Shown here in pieces: positions 9,665-20,861 of a stretch of DNA of 64,000 bases. Within the stretch, counting starts at the first letter, position 1. Each line of letters opens with the position of its first letter. The notes beneath the pieces were generated by a model. That model was not told the DNA's origin, did no database searches, and was given only the letters and a program-made list of their open reading frames with translations. The position numbers were made by a program, and so were the translations under genes. The stretch spans positions 1,190,501-1,254,500 of the forward strand of contig NC_062244.1 in the NCBI RefSeq assembly GCF_905475465.1, in the 5' to 3' direction. The DNA comes from Pieris napi (Eukaryota > Arthropoda > Insecta > Lepidoptera > Pieridae).

Positions 9665-11211
9665 ATAACATTAAAATTGTATATTTCACATCGGAATTAA
9701 CATAAACATACAATAAACTTCGATTTACGAATAACAAGTCAATAGTTGTGCGTTGTCCATACTAATGTGACTGTAATGTTTGAATGAACAGAATTTTTAA
9801 ACAATTGTGGGATATACGGAGTGTTTAATATTTATTTAAAAGAGAACTTTAGCGTTGAAATGAGATTTTGACGCTTTTTGATTTTTTTACGTTGATAAAC
9901 TATAGATTCATTCGGTCAAATGTTGGGTTCCTAACAATATCTGTCGTCAGGTTGTAACCCACTTCAGATTTGAGAATCCCGCGCTTTAACGACAAATTAT
10001 TAATGCCAATGGTGGTTTTTCTTTGATTTCTGTGACGTATTTTGGGATATTTAATTTAATTAATCTCAATTAATTCATTATTATGTATCAATCTTTTTAA
10101 AATAGTTATTGCATGCCCCGCCCAAAATCTCATACAAATCTTGAAACTATTTAAGTTTGATTCACGAAATATAATTTTTAGAAGCACATGTTGTTCATTA
10201 TTTAGTGTGTATCTGTCAATCAGTTTAACAATTATTGGTGGTCGGCCAACCGTGCCTAACTATCGACCCATTGAAATTATTCAGGTCTTTACATCGGATA
10301 TGTACAGAAATTTTGATTATTTCAAGAAGAGACCCACAGACAATACCATAGCAGCCTCCTCAGTAATCGAGTATTCATTTCATCATCTTTGGGTTTAATG
10401 GAGTGCGAAAAAAGAGTCATTATAGTTTGACATCTTGATACTAAATATAAATGAATTAAAAGTATGTAATTCTTTGTGATTAAAAATATATTTGATTAGT
10501 TCGCATAGCTGCCAAAACTCGACTTACATTTTGTATAAAAAAGCGTTCATTTAAATTCTCTATATTATGTTCGGTACCCACTATGCCACGGGGTCTTAGG
10601 ATCGTGGGTTATCGTGTAACATAAAAAACTTTGTGTAATTTCTAACACTTTTTATTTAAATTATAGATCCATCTTGTCGGATAAAAATAAGTTAAAAAAA
10701 ATCTATATTACTTATTCCATACCACGTTAATCACATCTGATATTTCATAATCTTTGTGGTTTCGGTTCACAGATTTCGTGGGATGCATTGTATCGGCTGA
10801 TGATGGGGTTGGTGGTGAATTGATTGATGTCCTCTTTTGTATTCAATTGGTCACGCTTGGTATATTCATTCAAATACTATCAAATTTACACTATGTATTG
10901 TTACAAGCCAGGGTCAATACAATTAATATACTTTACATACCTTATATATTGTATTCTAAAGTATTTAAGTAACTACGGCTGGAGTCAGGTCGAAGTTGAG
11001 AGAAGAGAAGAGAAGAGGATCCTGTGTATCCCTAGACTAATTTATTATGCTTAGTATGTTCTCTATAAGTACTGTTATGTTATGACTAACTCCAAGCTTC
11101 ATGCTGTTCCAGGTGTCGAACACACAAGCACTTAACTCTAAGTTGCCTCGTGTCTCACAACTATATAAATTAATAAGTTTTTACATCACTACTATATGAA
11201 ACTGTAACTAA
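9665..11211. other. AT-rich quiet region
   Basis: About 1.5 kb in which no repeat shared with the rest of the window was recognised. Frames at 10141-10398 (85 codons) and 10754-10972 (72 codons) have AT-driven composition and no domain, and they overlap other frames. No splice-bounded coding segment could be argued. Confidence 0.35.
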
Positions 11212-11544
11212 CTGTACTAACAGAAAATGGACCAAACGAGTTACCCAATGGAAAGGACCACCAGGCAAGAGGTGGAAGGAGATCCTTAGATCGCTGGGAA
11301 GATGATCTGAAAAGATCAGCTGGCAAAAACTGACACTCCATAGCACAGGACCGACAACAATGGGCATCTTTGGAGGAGGCCTTTACCCAAACCGGGGTTC
11401 CTGTTAAATAAATAATATACATATATTACCAACATAATTTAAGCTAACCTACTAACAAAATAAATATTTTTGGTTACTTTAATATAACAACTACCAACTA
11501 TTGTAAAACAGGAAATAAAAAGGCTTATTATTATTATTATTTAC
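11212..11544 (+). pseudogene. LINE-S: RTE-like ORF2 C-terminus plus 3'UTR and ATT tail
   Basis: Translation from 11218 gives RKWTKRVTQWKGPPGKRW. One frame away it gives RWEDDLKRSAGK, and then AQDRQQWASLEEAFTQTGVP ends at a TAA near 11407. The K-W-x-K-x-VT-x-W...RW-x-DD...AQDR-x-x-W-x-x-LEEAF series is the conserved tail of non-LTR ORF2 proteins (RTE/BovB-like by recall). A frameshift and an in-frame stop make it dead. About 120 bp of AT-rich 3'UTR and a (TTA)n tail at 11527-11544 complete a 5'-truncated insertion. Confidence 0.8.
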
Positions 11545-11554
11545 TATATGAAAC

Positions 11555-11695
11555 TGACCCACCGAAGTATATCCGAACCAACTTGACCTAGGGTCTTCTT
11601 AAAAGCCCGGCAACACATTCGCGAGCTCTGGCATTGAGTGTCCATAATATCACTTAACATCAGGTGAGCCTCCTGCCCGTTTACATAAAAAAAAG
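11555..11695 (-). repeat. Rep-B, 5' half
   Basis: Plus-strand blocks CCGAAGTATATCCGAACCAA, AGCCCGGCAACACATTCGCG and ACATCAGGTGAGCCTCCTGC are in reversed Rep-B order. It begins directly after the simple tail of the LINE-S copy at 11544. Confidence 0.9.
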
Positions 11696-12239
11696 AAACG
11701 TGATTAAACCGCCGAAGAAAAGTCGCTGTGAATATTGTCGGAACTGAAACCTATGTCAGTTTAATACTTTATCTACTTTATGCTCAACGAAAAGCATTCA
11801 GTCATGGTTGAGGTGCCACCAGAAACACTCGCCACAACAGCCTCAACTATGTCCACTAATCCTCATTCGTAATAGACCTGTCCGTCTATTTGCCGTATCT
11901 AGGCCTAACAGCTACCATGACCATCGAAATATTACCAAAAACATTCCATGATTGTCCATGGAATGAAATTCCTGCCCGTTTCCACCCTGCTTTACAAGAA
12001 ACATAGTATTCCAAAGAGAAATACATCACCAGTAGCAGAAACATATTAACTTGAACCATCGCTCAAGAAGTAAACACTTGTTATGTTTAAAACAATAATA
12101 ATGTAACGCAACCATTGTCAAAATAACAATTGGTTTGCGAAAGGAAGTCTGAATGTCGTGACGAACAATAATAGCTGCGCTTGCGCATTGTACAAATCTA
12201 TGATTACTTTTGAAATCGTACATTTTTACGTAAGAATTA
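11696..12239. other. no gene recognised
   Basis: It contains a small hairpin at about 11942-11965 (CATTCCATG...CATGGAATG). A 65-codon minus-strand frame lacks any domain. Confidence 0.35.
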
Positions 12240-12249
12240 TTTTAAAAGG

Positions 12250-12475
12250 GAAGTGAGAGTAATTTTTGGCTGGAGAGTCTGAGGTCATCCGTTCGAATCA
12301 CGGCCACGGCAATTGCGATGGTAGTAGCACTAATAAGATTTTCTATCTATGTGCGATTGTACTTCCATATGTCAAAAGTCAGGTGTAGCATTCAAGTCAT
12401 GTACCGGAGTCTAACAATCACGGCAAAGACAATAGACGAAATTTATCAGGCACATAATACTGACCTTCTTGTCAC
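12250..12475 (+). repeat. very degenerate tRNA-headed SINE
   Basis: GAGGTCATCCGTTCGAATCA is a B-box-like tRNA head. It is followed by GATTTTCTATCTATGTGCGA and TTATCAGGCACATAATACTG, which echo SINE-A blocks in the right order. Divergence is high, so this may be a related family. Confidence 0.4.
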
Positions 12476-13255
12476 AACAGCGATGTTATGGGGTTGTTAC
12501 GGGACTGGATTACTATTAGTAGGAAGAAGGAAAGGAAAGATATTCAATGAAAAACAGGCCAAAGTTACCACGTGACTCAATCCGACAACCTACTACCAAA
12601 ACTATTTTCTATAAGATAGGCTCCCTGTGGATGCAGAGAGACCAGTGCAGGGGGTAATGGAGGAAAATGGAGGACGCCTCCAGAAATTGACCAAAAGAAG
12701 AGGCTGATGATGAAAGATAAAAATACTTAGGTGAAAAGAAGGTGCCAATTACAGCGCAGCAGGAATCTTTCATGGTAACAGATCGAGCTAGGCTTCGACT
12801 CTTAGTTGTATGACCTGCACGGAACTTGGTAAGTGTAACCAGAAATCATGATGGGCCCCTTCTATTTTAAAGGTCGCAACTGCCTTGCCGGCCTTTAAAA
12901 TCTTATGTAAAGATTTACTTGCAAGCATTAGAGCCCCCTCCCTTTTTTACCTATTGAATTAAGTAGTTCTAATTATATTTATAACAATTTTGATTTGTTC
13001 AAAATAAGCATTTCAAAAGTTAAACCAATCGTAATTTCATATCGAATAACATTCACCTCAAACAAAAAACCTTCGGCGCCATCTATCGACACTCACGCGC
13101 AGCCAAACAGTCGTTAGCCATAAAAACATCGGTTGGAACATTCTAATTAGGCCCAGCCGATCACAGATTGTGATCTCCCCTTAGTGAACTGATGCGTTAA
13201 GTAGCTAAAACGCAGATGTATTTGACTTTAATTTTCAAAATCATTTGGAGATAGT
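12476..13255. other. no gene recognised
   Basis: A W-R-K-M-E-D-A-like translation at about 12650-12700 could be an eroded LINE C-terminus but is too short to call. GGCGCCATCTATCG near 13077 resembles an insect CTCF-type core on the minus strand, and GATCACAGATTGTGATC at about 13161-13177 is a 7-bp-arm palindrome. Neither is supported further. Confidence 0.3.
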
Positions 13256-13297
13256 ATTACCTAATATTACAACCTAAAATTACCTAATATTACAACC
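13256..13297. repeat. 23-bp unit tandem repeat
   Basis: ATTACCTAATATTACAACC occurs twice in direct order with a period of 23 bp, about 1.8 copies in all. Confidence 0.8.
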
Positions 13298-13473
13298 ATA
13301 AGACATATGACGGTTGAATCAGCTCATGTGATGTGCACCGCTGCCTACGGCCTCACACAGAAAGAAAGGTCTTTTAAAAATTGCTATACCCGGGCAAGAA
13401 ATTCGCCCATTCGACTGCGGCTTCTAGAGATACGCCTTATGACCCTTTCGCCCTTGGCCATAGATAGCTATTA

Positions 13474-13845
13474 GTAAAAAAGTAAAAAGTAAAAAATCAT
13501 TTAATCATGTAGGTAACATACACTTATGACTCGTCAGTAAAGAAATACATATTAATGCTTCTAATTTTACATTTACTGCCAGTTCTCAAATCAAGAGCGT
13601 AGAATGGAAGAGAAGATCTGGCAATAAACTCTCCGCCACTCTTTCAAATCGCAATTTTTTTTACACAACGTTTGTAAGGAGCTGCAACCATTACACCATC
13701 TTCCACATGACATATCAAGTATTTAATAACAATAACATAAATTAAAAAAAAAAAACAAAGACTTGTCTTCTATCAGCAGGAGGCTTGGTGAAATAGGAGC
13801 ACGCACTTACATTCTCGTGGGAACAACACGCAAACACATAGTCGA
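13474..13845 (-). repeat. Rep-C, longest copy with tail
   Basis: The plus strand opens with the eroded tail GTAAAAAAGTAAAAAGTAAA and then AATCATTTAATCATGTAGGT. It continues through TTTACTGCCAGTTCTCAAAT and TAAGGAGCTGCAACCATTAC to GGTGAAATAGGAGCACGCAC and GGAACAACACGCA. It shows the full 3' region of the family and sets its direction. An AT-rich run near 13740-13757 lies inside. Confidence 0.85.
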
Positions 13846-13914
13846 AATAAGCAACATCACCGCATACACGAATTCAAGTACCACAAGCAGCACCCGTTCA
13901 CGAGCATGACGCAT

Positions 13915-13980
13915 GGCCAGCCATTAGCTCTCTTCTTCTCAATCCTATTCTTCATTGCTGAAGGTCGTGTCACACGTGCC
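13915..13980 (-). repeat. possible LINE-T coding scrap
   Basis: TTCTTCTCAATCCTATTCTT then CATTGCTGAAGGTCGTGT parallels 27350-27395 (TTCTTCTCCAGTCGCTCTCT then CATTTCTGAAGATCGTGT). Both read on the minus strand as the end of a LINE-type ORF. Confidence 0.35.
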
Positions 13981-14032
13981 TGCCCTGCTAGCTAAGTACA
14001 TAGCTTAAAAATGCATGCAATTATGTATAAAA

Positions 14033-14273
14033 AATATTGGCGCTACAACCTTTTTAAGTCTGGGCCTCAGATAGGTATCTGTTTCATGATCATTTGTCAA
14101 TATAATAAGCAAGTAGGTAGGTGATCAGCATCCTGTGGCAAGCCGGTGTCCTCACGATGTTTTCTTTCACCGTTCGAGCGAATGATAATGCGCATACGAA
14201 AGTCCATTGATCACAGCTGGGCATCGAACGTACGACCTCAGGGATGACAGTCACACGCTGAAGCCACTGCTTT
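14033..14273 (-). repeat. SINE-A with internal deletion
   Basis: Runs from TTGGCGCTACAACCTTTTTA to GTCACACGCTGAAGCCACTG. The GTGCCTGACACACGCCG-type block is missing (CATCCTGTGGCAAGCCGG). The B box is altered to a CATCGAAC core. Confidence 0.9.
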
Positions 14274-14742
14274 CAATTATTTATGAAAACTAACTAAAGA
14301 TGTCCAATAAATAAGCGGTTGATCTTAATCATTTCCAGGAAACAGATTCTTAGAAAAAATTGATTATGTTTATTCTAATAATTAAATATTTTAATATATT
14401 TTAGATTTGATCCAGATGATAATTGATTCCGAGACAGAGATAAGTTCATTTAACTCCTGCATTTGTTATTGTAGAACAATTAATATATATAGTGTTTAAT
14501 ATGGCGAAGATTAGCATTTTAATATATTAATATGTACATACTAATTGGGATGTATTTAGAGTACACAAATTATTTTGTTGGCATATTGTATTGTAATATG
14601 TTTCTAGTTGATAGTCCAGTCATAGAAGCATAAACAGGTGCCGTCCAAATTGCTCCACTATCTCATTCGTTTCTGATGAATAACAATAACATGGTGTTTT
14701 TAAAGAGATTAATAAAAGAAATATAAGATATTCCTTTAACTT
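14274..14742. other. AT-rich, nothing recognised
   Basis: No recurring element, RNA gene or coding segment was recognised. Confidence 0.4.
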
Positions 14743-15435
14743 TGATTTTGTTTCCGGTGGAGCAGAGACTCATGGGCACTGGGGTCGAACAGGCACGTTT
14801 GTTGGCTCGTAGTAAGTATTACCGGTGACCCCAGAGCTGGTGCTTTCCTCGCTCGTCTCGGAAATGCTGCGTTAAAGGTACACTTCCACTGCTAAACGTT
14901 TTAAATTTGTTTTAGTATATTCATAAATTTTTAACTATTATAGTTCTGTAGGTTAAGAATATTTTATTTTTTTCGTGGGGAAATGCGTTACGCATACCCT
15001 CCCGCGGCATGGTTGACCTGGTGGGGGAGGGTTATGTGGGACTCGCTGTTGTGCATACCCACTAAAACCCCACGGCGCCACCAGCAATCGCCCGGGGCAG
15101 GACACGGTAATAGCGTAGCCTTGTCCGCATCCAGCCACGTGATCAGCCGTTAATATCACGGTCCTCACAACGGACGGTACGCACAACGGACCAACCTCGA
15201 GTCTAATTGCGGAGAAAGGAGTCCTTCTACCCTATCACGGTCCTCTACGGCCACGAATTATGTGGAATGGACCTTGGCACAGCAAGGGCCTTTCACATCG
15301 GCCAATTCATCCTGTCTTATAGAGCTGGGGAGACCGGGTACAGTGCTTGCAGGGATGTGTCAGCATCCCTTCTTTTGGACGCATAAGCAAGAATATTGTA
15401 AATACTGTATACTTGTGTTGGAAATAAACGCTAAT
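14743..15435 (+). mobile_element. LINE-D 3' end split by a retroposon
   Basis: The first part (14743-14963) reads in the sense direction: GACTCATGGGCACTGGGGTC, then ACCGGTGACCCCAGAGCTGG, GCTTTCCTCGCTCG, GTTAAAGGTACACTTCCACT and GTAGGTTAAGAATATT. The second part (15389-15435) resumes AAGAATATTGTAAATACTGT and GTTGGAAATAAACG. In better copies this strand translates to a tail with S-T-G-D-P-R-A-G and an A-I-Q-R-G-N-A-A-S motif, which I recall from the C-terminus of non-LTR reverse transcriptases. Here a deletion removes part of it. The split is explained by the nested element at 14964-15388. Confidence 0.8.
14964..15388 (-). mobile_element. 425-bp retroposon with 9-bp target-site duplication
   Basis: This GC-rich insert is bounded by identical AAGAATATT copies at 14955-14963 and 15389-15397. 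On the minus strand its 3' end is an A-rich tail next to the proximal duplication (plus strand TTATTTTTTTCG). Upstream of the tail it reads GTATGCGTAACGCATTTCCC, which recalls 3'UTRs of R1-clade LINEs. A 77-codon minus-strand frame (14953-15186) ends in the tail and has no domain I can name. A 5'-truncated R1-like LINE is the favoured reading; a processed transcript is the alternative. Confidence 0.8.
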
Positions 15436-15845
15436 TGAATTAATTGTTCATAGTTATAAAACTATTTCTATACTAAAGTTATCTGACAATTATTTTTTCT
15501 ATTACATATGAACAATGACAAGCCGTGTTACTTAATTACAAATAATTGGTGATATCCTACAAATATTGTTCGTGGAATTTTACCCCCTACAGTATGGAGA
15601 TAAGATGTAAATTGCTATGACAGATTAACGTATTGTTGCACAAACATAGAGTTATTACATTTAATATAATTTTTATTAAGGTAGAGTGCAGAGAAGCGGA
15701 TCTATCTTGAAACTAATCGTCGCCAGTAATGATAGAAGCCTCTTGTAATTATTTTGAACCACTGGCTGACTTATTCTGAGATATATAGAGACTGGATGTG
15801 GCATTATTATTTAAAATAAGTATTAAAAATTAAACTAATTAAAGA
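15436..15845. other. AT-rich, nothing recognised
   Basis: No recurring element, RNA gene or coding segment was recognised. Confidence 0.4.
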
Positions 15846-15970
15846 TTATACTGCCACAGGGACCAAACTTTTTAAATTTATTCACTTTATTCATTTTTAA
15901 TTAATTGTATTATTACTATGTACGTTAAAAATATTGTAAATACTGTATATTTGTGTGTAATATAATAAAG
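15846..15970 (+). repeat. LINE-D 3'UTR fragment
   Basis: ACTGCCACAGGGACCAAACT, then ATTACTATGTACGTTAAAAA and TATTGTAAATACTGTATATT. Only the untranslated end remains. Confidence 0.8.
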
Positions 15971-16158
15971 TAAGAAGAAATAAGAACTCAGTTCATGCTA
16001 TGTTATAATCAGTTCAATAATATTGATAATTATGTTACGTAATTTAAATATTTCAATCAAATCAAATGAATCTTTGCCATCACTGTAATAATTGATAACG
16101 AGTTTGAGCGGTTAGCTTTTGTTTGACTAACAAAAAAGCATATAAATAAATAACTAAT

Positions 16159-16433
16159 AAACCATTGGCACAACAATCTTTTCAGGTCTGGGCCTCAGAT
16201 TTCTGTATATGTTGCACGATTCGTCAACCTAATAGGCAAGTAGGTTATCAGCCTCCCGTCGCACACACTTCAACTTTTCGGTTCTAAGGCAAGCCGGCTT
16301 CCTCACGTTGTTTTTCTTCACCGTTCGAGCGAATGTTAAATGCGCATATAGACAGTTCATTGGCGCAGGTATCGTACCTACTTACGACCTCAGGGATGAG
16401 AGTCGCACTTTAAAGCCACTACGCCACCAATGC
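16159..16433 (-). repeat. SINE-A
   Basis: Near full length: CATTGGCACAACAATC tail, CTTCACCGTTCGAGCGAATG body, CAGGGATGAGAGTCGCAC head. The B box is diverged (GGTATCGTACC on the plus strand). Confidence 0.9.
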
Positions 16434-16886
16434 AAAACAAGAATTTTTATGATAAAATTTTAACGAGTTCACTTAAAACAGTTTAATAATTTACATATAA
16501 TATAAAAAAGTACAAAATTTAGTAACATGTGTTCTATTAAAATCCTCATATATGTTGGCTATATTCATCACATCTAGGAGCTCTATATCATACCTACCAC
16601 TACTTTATTACGGTAATAGTAATTTTTACGTAACCACTGGCGATAGTATCACGCAGATTGCGAACAGCCTGATTGCTAAACTGCGGCTGCGCGTACCCAC
16701 GCTCGTATTCAATAGATCAGGGTAAGTAGAGATCGGGACGGTCTGTTATCTGTGATCGGACGGGTGTCACATCGACTGATTACAAAATTACTACTTATCT
16801 GTAGTGCGTGGTTTTTCTTTTTTTTGATTCTTTCAGTTTAAGGACAATAGATTTACATTCTACAGCGCTAAGAATGACTCCCGTAT
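16434..16886. other. no gene recognised
   Basis: AT-rich, with a short GC-rich patch near 16670-16780. No element or frame could be supported. Confidence 0.35.
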
Positions 16887-17000
16887 GTCAATACCAACTC
16901 TTTAAAGGCCGGCAACGCACTTGCAAGCCTTCTGGCAATTTAAGTGTCCACTTAACTTCAAGTGAGCTTCCTGCCCGTTTGCCTCCTATTACTTAAAAAA
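16887..17000 (-). repeat. Rep-B 5' part
   Basis: AAAGGCCGGCAACGCACTTG, AAGTGAGCTTCCTGCCCGTT and TGCCTCCTATTACTTAAAAA in reversed order. An internal stretch around the CATGGGCGGCGG block is deleted. Confidence 0.85.
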
Positions 17001-17276
17001 ATATCTTCTTAATATTCTTATAGTTAACTGACTTCAAAAAAAGAAGACTATCAGGTTAAACTCAGTTTGAGTAAAAAATGGATGAGAGTTAGGCACAGAT
17101 GGTTGATCGGCCACTTGCCTATCGTCACTGTAGAATGATAATATAACCTCGTATGTCAAAAACACATTTTTTTCTTAGACTCTTATGTCATTTAACTGGT
17201 ATAATCATGAAGTAAGGACTTATTTATGTTATTAATAAATAACTCCTTTTTACCATATAAAACTATGGACAAAAAT

Positions 17277-17939
17277 CATTGATATACAAAAAACCCAAGA
17301 TGCACAGTCTCGAATAAAAGTATCGCTCGAAAGTGTCCCGAAACACTATTTCTGTCCATAACAGTATATGTTACAAGCATATATTATTGCAAAATCAACC
17401 TTACGCGAATTGCTTAAAGTTGTTATTACAACGCAGTGTATACGTACTTAAAGCAATAAAATTTTACGACCGACCGTGGTCGGTAGGACAAGGTATTGAG
17501 TGGAGTCGAACATGACTTTTTTATTTACAACTATTTAACATAATTTTAAATTTATCCGACTTTTCGGGTGCTGTACAGCGTGAGTGGTCACGGTGACTGA
17601 AGACAAAAGGTGTTGGATGTTAAATAGTTGTAAATTTATAATAATACATAACTTTAATCCGGTTAAAAAGTTTTTTCTTTAAATTAAACAAAAAATGTTA
17701 AATTGGCTAACTCCTGACCCACACTTTATATAGCGTAAATATATTTGTCAAAAACTACACACAAAAAAGTTCAAGAGTACATAAATTTATTTATAAAAAA
17801 AACACAAATAAATAACATCGACTCCACTTATAGACGCGAGACTATTTGAAATGAGCGCACAATTTAGAATGTTGCGCTCATTTTTTGAGGACGTTTTTTT
17901 GACGTTGAGTGTGCATCTTGGGTTTTTTGTATATCAATG
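17277..17939. mobile_element. hAT-like MITE, 30-bp perfect TIRs, 8-bp TSD
   Basis: A perfect 30-bp terminal inverted repeat starts CATTGATATACAAAAAACCC at 17277 and is mirrored at 17910-17939. ACAAAAAT flanks it at 17269-17276 and 17940-17947. An 8-bp duplication is the hAT superfamily signature. The element encodes no transposase, so it would need one in trans. A hairpin (TGAGCGCA...TGCGCTCA) lies near 17853-17881, and GTGGAGTCGA near 17501 is mirrored by TCGACTCCAC near 17819. Rep-F sits between these at 17516-17693. Confidence 0.9.
17516..17693 (+). mobile_element. Rep-F copy with inverted 5' half
   Basis: The left half (17516-17620) is Rep-F on the minus strand (GTCACGGTGACTGAAGACAA). 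The right half (17620-17693) is Rep-F on the plus strand (TTTAATCCGGTTAAAAAGTT). The two meet at TTAAATAGTTGTAAAT, a segment present in both orientations. This head-to-tail inversion is usual for Penelope-like elements and also for twin-primed LINE insertions. Confidence 0.75.
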
Positions 17940-18032
17940 ACAAAAATACATAATAATATTCGAACATTGACGAAATGAAACACTTTTTTCGTTTTATGTA
18001 ATATTTGGACATACGAGGTTATCATTATACAG

Positions 18033-18445
18033 CAACGCTATAGTAAAATGCTCTTTGAAGACTGTAGTCAAGACACATGTTATTTTTGAGTTTATCATTG
18101 CACCAGGTTTTAATATGGGAAATGGGACGTTAAATGCTTGTTAAACCAACAGTAGCGGTACAATAAAATAGTTTCTGTAAAACGATTTGTAACCGGTGAC
18201 AATTTCACGCGTAACGGGCGTAATATACATACACACAATCTACATCGGCATCTTGAAAGTGGACATGCGAGTATGTACAGGCGTGGACAAATGTGAATTA
18301 TTATTTAGGAAAAGTTGATCTCATTAAAATAATTATTATCCCTCTCTTTAGTTTGATGTCTGAGCTTCGTGGTCTTCAAGAAAACATCTGGAGACGGATC
18401 TGTTTCCACTGGTTTCTGTCCAGCGTATATCTTACAGTGAACAAA
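18033..18445. other. no gene recognised
   Basis: No repeat or RNA was recognised. A 93-codon frame (18293-18574) crosses into Rep-C and has no domain. Confidence 0.35.
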
Positions 18446-18662
18446 AGTAAAAAAGACAAGAGTCAAAAATCATTTATTCATATAGGTAACACAATGTACA
18501 CTTATGAACGTCAAAAAGTATATGAAATGCTTCTAATTTTACATTTACTGCCAGTTCCCAAATCAAGGGCGTAGAACGGAAGAAAAGAACTGGCAATAAA
18601 CTCTCCGCCACTCTTTTTAATCGCCAAGTTTTACACAATGTTTGTAAGGAGCTGCAACCATT
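18446..18662 (-). repeat. Rep-C with tail
   Basis: The plus strand starts AAGAGTCAAAAATCATTTAT then TCATATAGGTAACACAATGT. It continues through ACTGCCAGTTCCCAAATCAA and ends GTAAGGAGCTGCAACCATTT. It is a good consensus-like copy, 5'-truncated. Confidence 0.9.
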
Positions 18663-19351
18663 TGGAATTAAAGCTGATTTATTATTATGTGATTTATAAA
18701 AGGTATATTTATGATTACATTAAAACCACTTTCGCGCCCGACTGTCCACAGTTAGTCATCGCTCTGTCTTCTAAGAAAAGACTATATTCATAATATTTTA
18801 TGTAATATAAATACAGGTGTGATTTACTTCAAGTTTTCTTGACATTTGTTGCTTATCTCACATCTTAATTGTTATGTTTATCGACACTTCATATAATTAG
18901 CATTTGACTTACCCTAGGTCATCTATGATAATTTTGTATATTTTAATATAAAAGTCATATTATGTTGTTCTAGCTAAAATCAGGCAAAAATATAAATACC
19001 TTTTACCTTGATTTATAACGACGATCACTAACTATGCAAAAAACTCAGTTTTGTATCGGGTAGCCCGGACATACAACGGCCAATATTCCAATGACTTGTT
19101 TATATATTATCGCGGGAATATGCTTAAAAGAAATACTAAGAATATACATAACGCAAAATCACCTGCATCAAGAGCACACTTTCACGTACATAGGTACCCT
19201 CACTTTTACACCATACACATCACAGCCAAATTAGGTTAATTGGTTAAATGTATTGAGTAATTTTTTTTTTAACCCTTTTGTAAATGTTTGAACCTTTTTG
19301 TTTATATTATGTATTCCACCTGTGGCTATATTTTAGTGTAATTGTTTGTTA
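18663..19351. other. AT-rich, nothing recognised
   Basis: No recurring element, RNA or coding segment was recognised. Confidence 0.4.
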
Positions 19352-19783
19352 TCTATATCTATATATATAAAAATGAAACCCGTTTTCCGTTGTCACGACA
19401 TAACATGAAAACGGCTTGACCGATTTGTCTGATTCTTTTTTATAATATTCCTTGAAGTACGAGGATGGTTCTTACGGAGAGAAAAATTAAAAAAAAATGA
19501 GTGAAAACGTCTAAAAACAACACTTTTCTATATTCCCATACAAAATATTCGTAATAATATTTAAAGGCAATTTGAACTTTAATACCATATCTTAAAGTTC
19601 AAGTGTTAGTGGAGGGGTTCCGGGAAGGAATTTTTTTTTATTTTTTGACATAATGTATTTGTTGTATTATCAACTTTCTTTTTTTATCTTACTAGCTAGA
19701 CCGGTGTCCCGAATAGCAGAATAAGTATTTAAAAAAATAAAGAATCGACTGTTAGGCGTTACGATGTTCGCCAGGCCAGCTAG
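19352..19783 (+). mobile_element. non-autonomous Helitron
   Basis: It begins TCTATATCTATATATATAAA after an A and ends CAGGCCAGCTAG before a T, the A^T insertion and TC...CTRR ends of Helitrons. GGCG...CGCC can pair as a short stem 7 nt before CTAG. The subterminal AACGGCTTGACCGATTTGTC block resembles other Helitrons here. It has no Rep/helicase coding, so it is a passenger of an autonomous relative. Confidence 0.75.
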
Positions 19784-20861
19784 TTATATATAATTTTTGT
19801 TAGTTGTAGGATTACAAAATAGATAAACAAATGTACAAACCTTCTTATTAATTAAAATTATAAGACATATAATGATAGTACAAGTGTGTGCAGTGCAGGG
19901 CTACGTTATTTTCCTGTTATATGACGATGGTATGTAGGACTCGACCGGAGTGTCCAGAGGATAAAATTTTTTGAGCTGTCTTGAATTGCCTTGACTACTT
20001 TAAGCGAATACTAGATTCACCCTAGCAAAACACATAGGTCTTTTAATGTTTTCCTTCAAAGTAGCGTATTAAAATAGAAGAAATATTTTTTATGAGTAAG
20101 ATGGGTTTGGTTTTATCTCAATGAAAAAGATTCTTCAGGCATTTACTTTTCTCCAGTGGCATTCCTAAAAAGAGTTGCCGACATTCGAAACTAGCTTAGA
20201 GCACTATAAATGCTATCATTGGAGAATCTATGATATTTATAACAAAGATAGAATGCCCCAAACGAAATTTAATTTTCGCGTACCCTCTAGATACTCAAGC
20301 CATCCCATTTGTCCCTTTGAGAAGAACGCGTTTTAGCCAAAACTTACCAATATCCAGATTGAGATTTCAAATAAACGAGCTAGGTCTGGATACCCATAGT
20401 TGCCCAACCCACACTTTGAAACCAATTTCCCTTCGGTTTTATTAATTAATTAATTAATGTTTTTTTCTCTCTTCGTATTTGTTAGGTAAATAAATAAATT
20501 AAACATTTTTTTAAACAAAACAAACTACATGTCGCATTTAATCGCTTTCCGCAAATTGAATAACAAATCTTAATTTATATTGTCAAAAACGGCCCAATTA
20601 AATCCGAATCCCATATTTATTAATTGAACGATCAATAAAATCCACTACAGCCACAATAAAATGTCCGAAAGGGCGATAATACTCCTCGAAGTGAATTTTA
20701 TTGGTAAATGAAACTCATTATGTATCGGTGCTAACTTATCTGCCTTCAAAAATAATTATTAAAGTAATAATATGGTGTATTAAGTGTCGGAAAGAATTGT
20801 GAATTGTATTGGGTATTGCAATTAAATCTATCGAAATATGTAGGTACTGTTTTTTGTTGTA
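19784..20861. other. AT-rich, no gene recognised
   Basis: A (TTAA)n-like run lies at about 20440-20459. A 71-codon frame at 20230-20445 has mixed composition and no domain; it is not supported. Confidence 0.35.

Larger units (their letters stand above)
17128..18032. mobile_element. outer inverted-repeat element holding a nested hAT-like MITE
   Basis: The left end CTGTAGAATGATAA...CCTCGTATGTC (17128-17156) is mirrored by GACATACGAGGTTATCATTA with TACAG at the right end (18008-18032). The match is broken only by a 5-bp insertion in the left arm. No target duplication longer than CA was found, so the superfamily is open. Between the arms lies the complete element at 17277-17939, so the outer element was in place first. 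Confidence 0.65.

Noticed and set aside
10141..10398. 85-codon frame considered as a possible exon
   Set aside because: No domain, no convincing splice context and low-complexity codon use.
13076..13090. CTCF-like core (AGATGGCGCC on the minus strand)
   Set aside because: A 10-bp match is expected by chance at this scale, and similar words occur inside transposons such as the Helitron at 32867.
13161..13177. GATCACAGATTGTGATC palindrome as an operator site
   Set aside because: Single occurrence with no nearby gene. Bacterial-type operators are not expected here.
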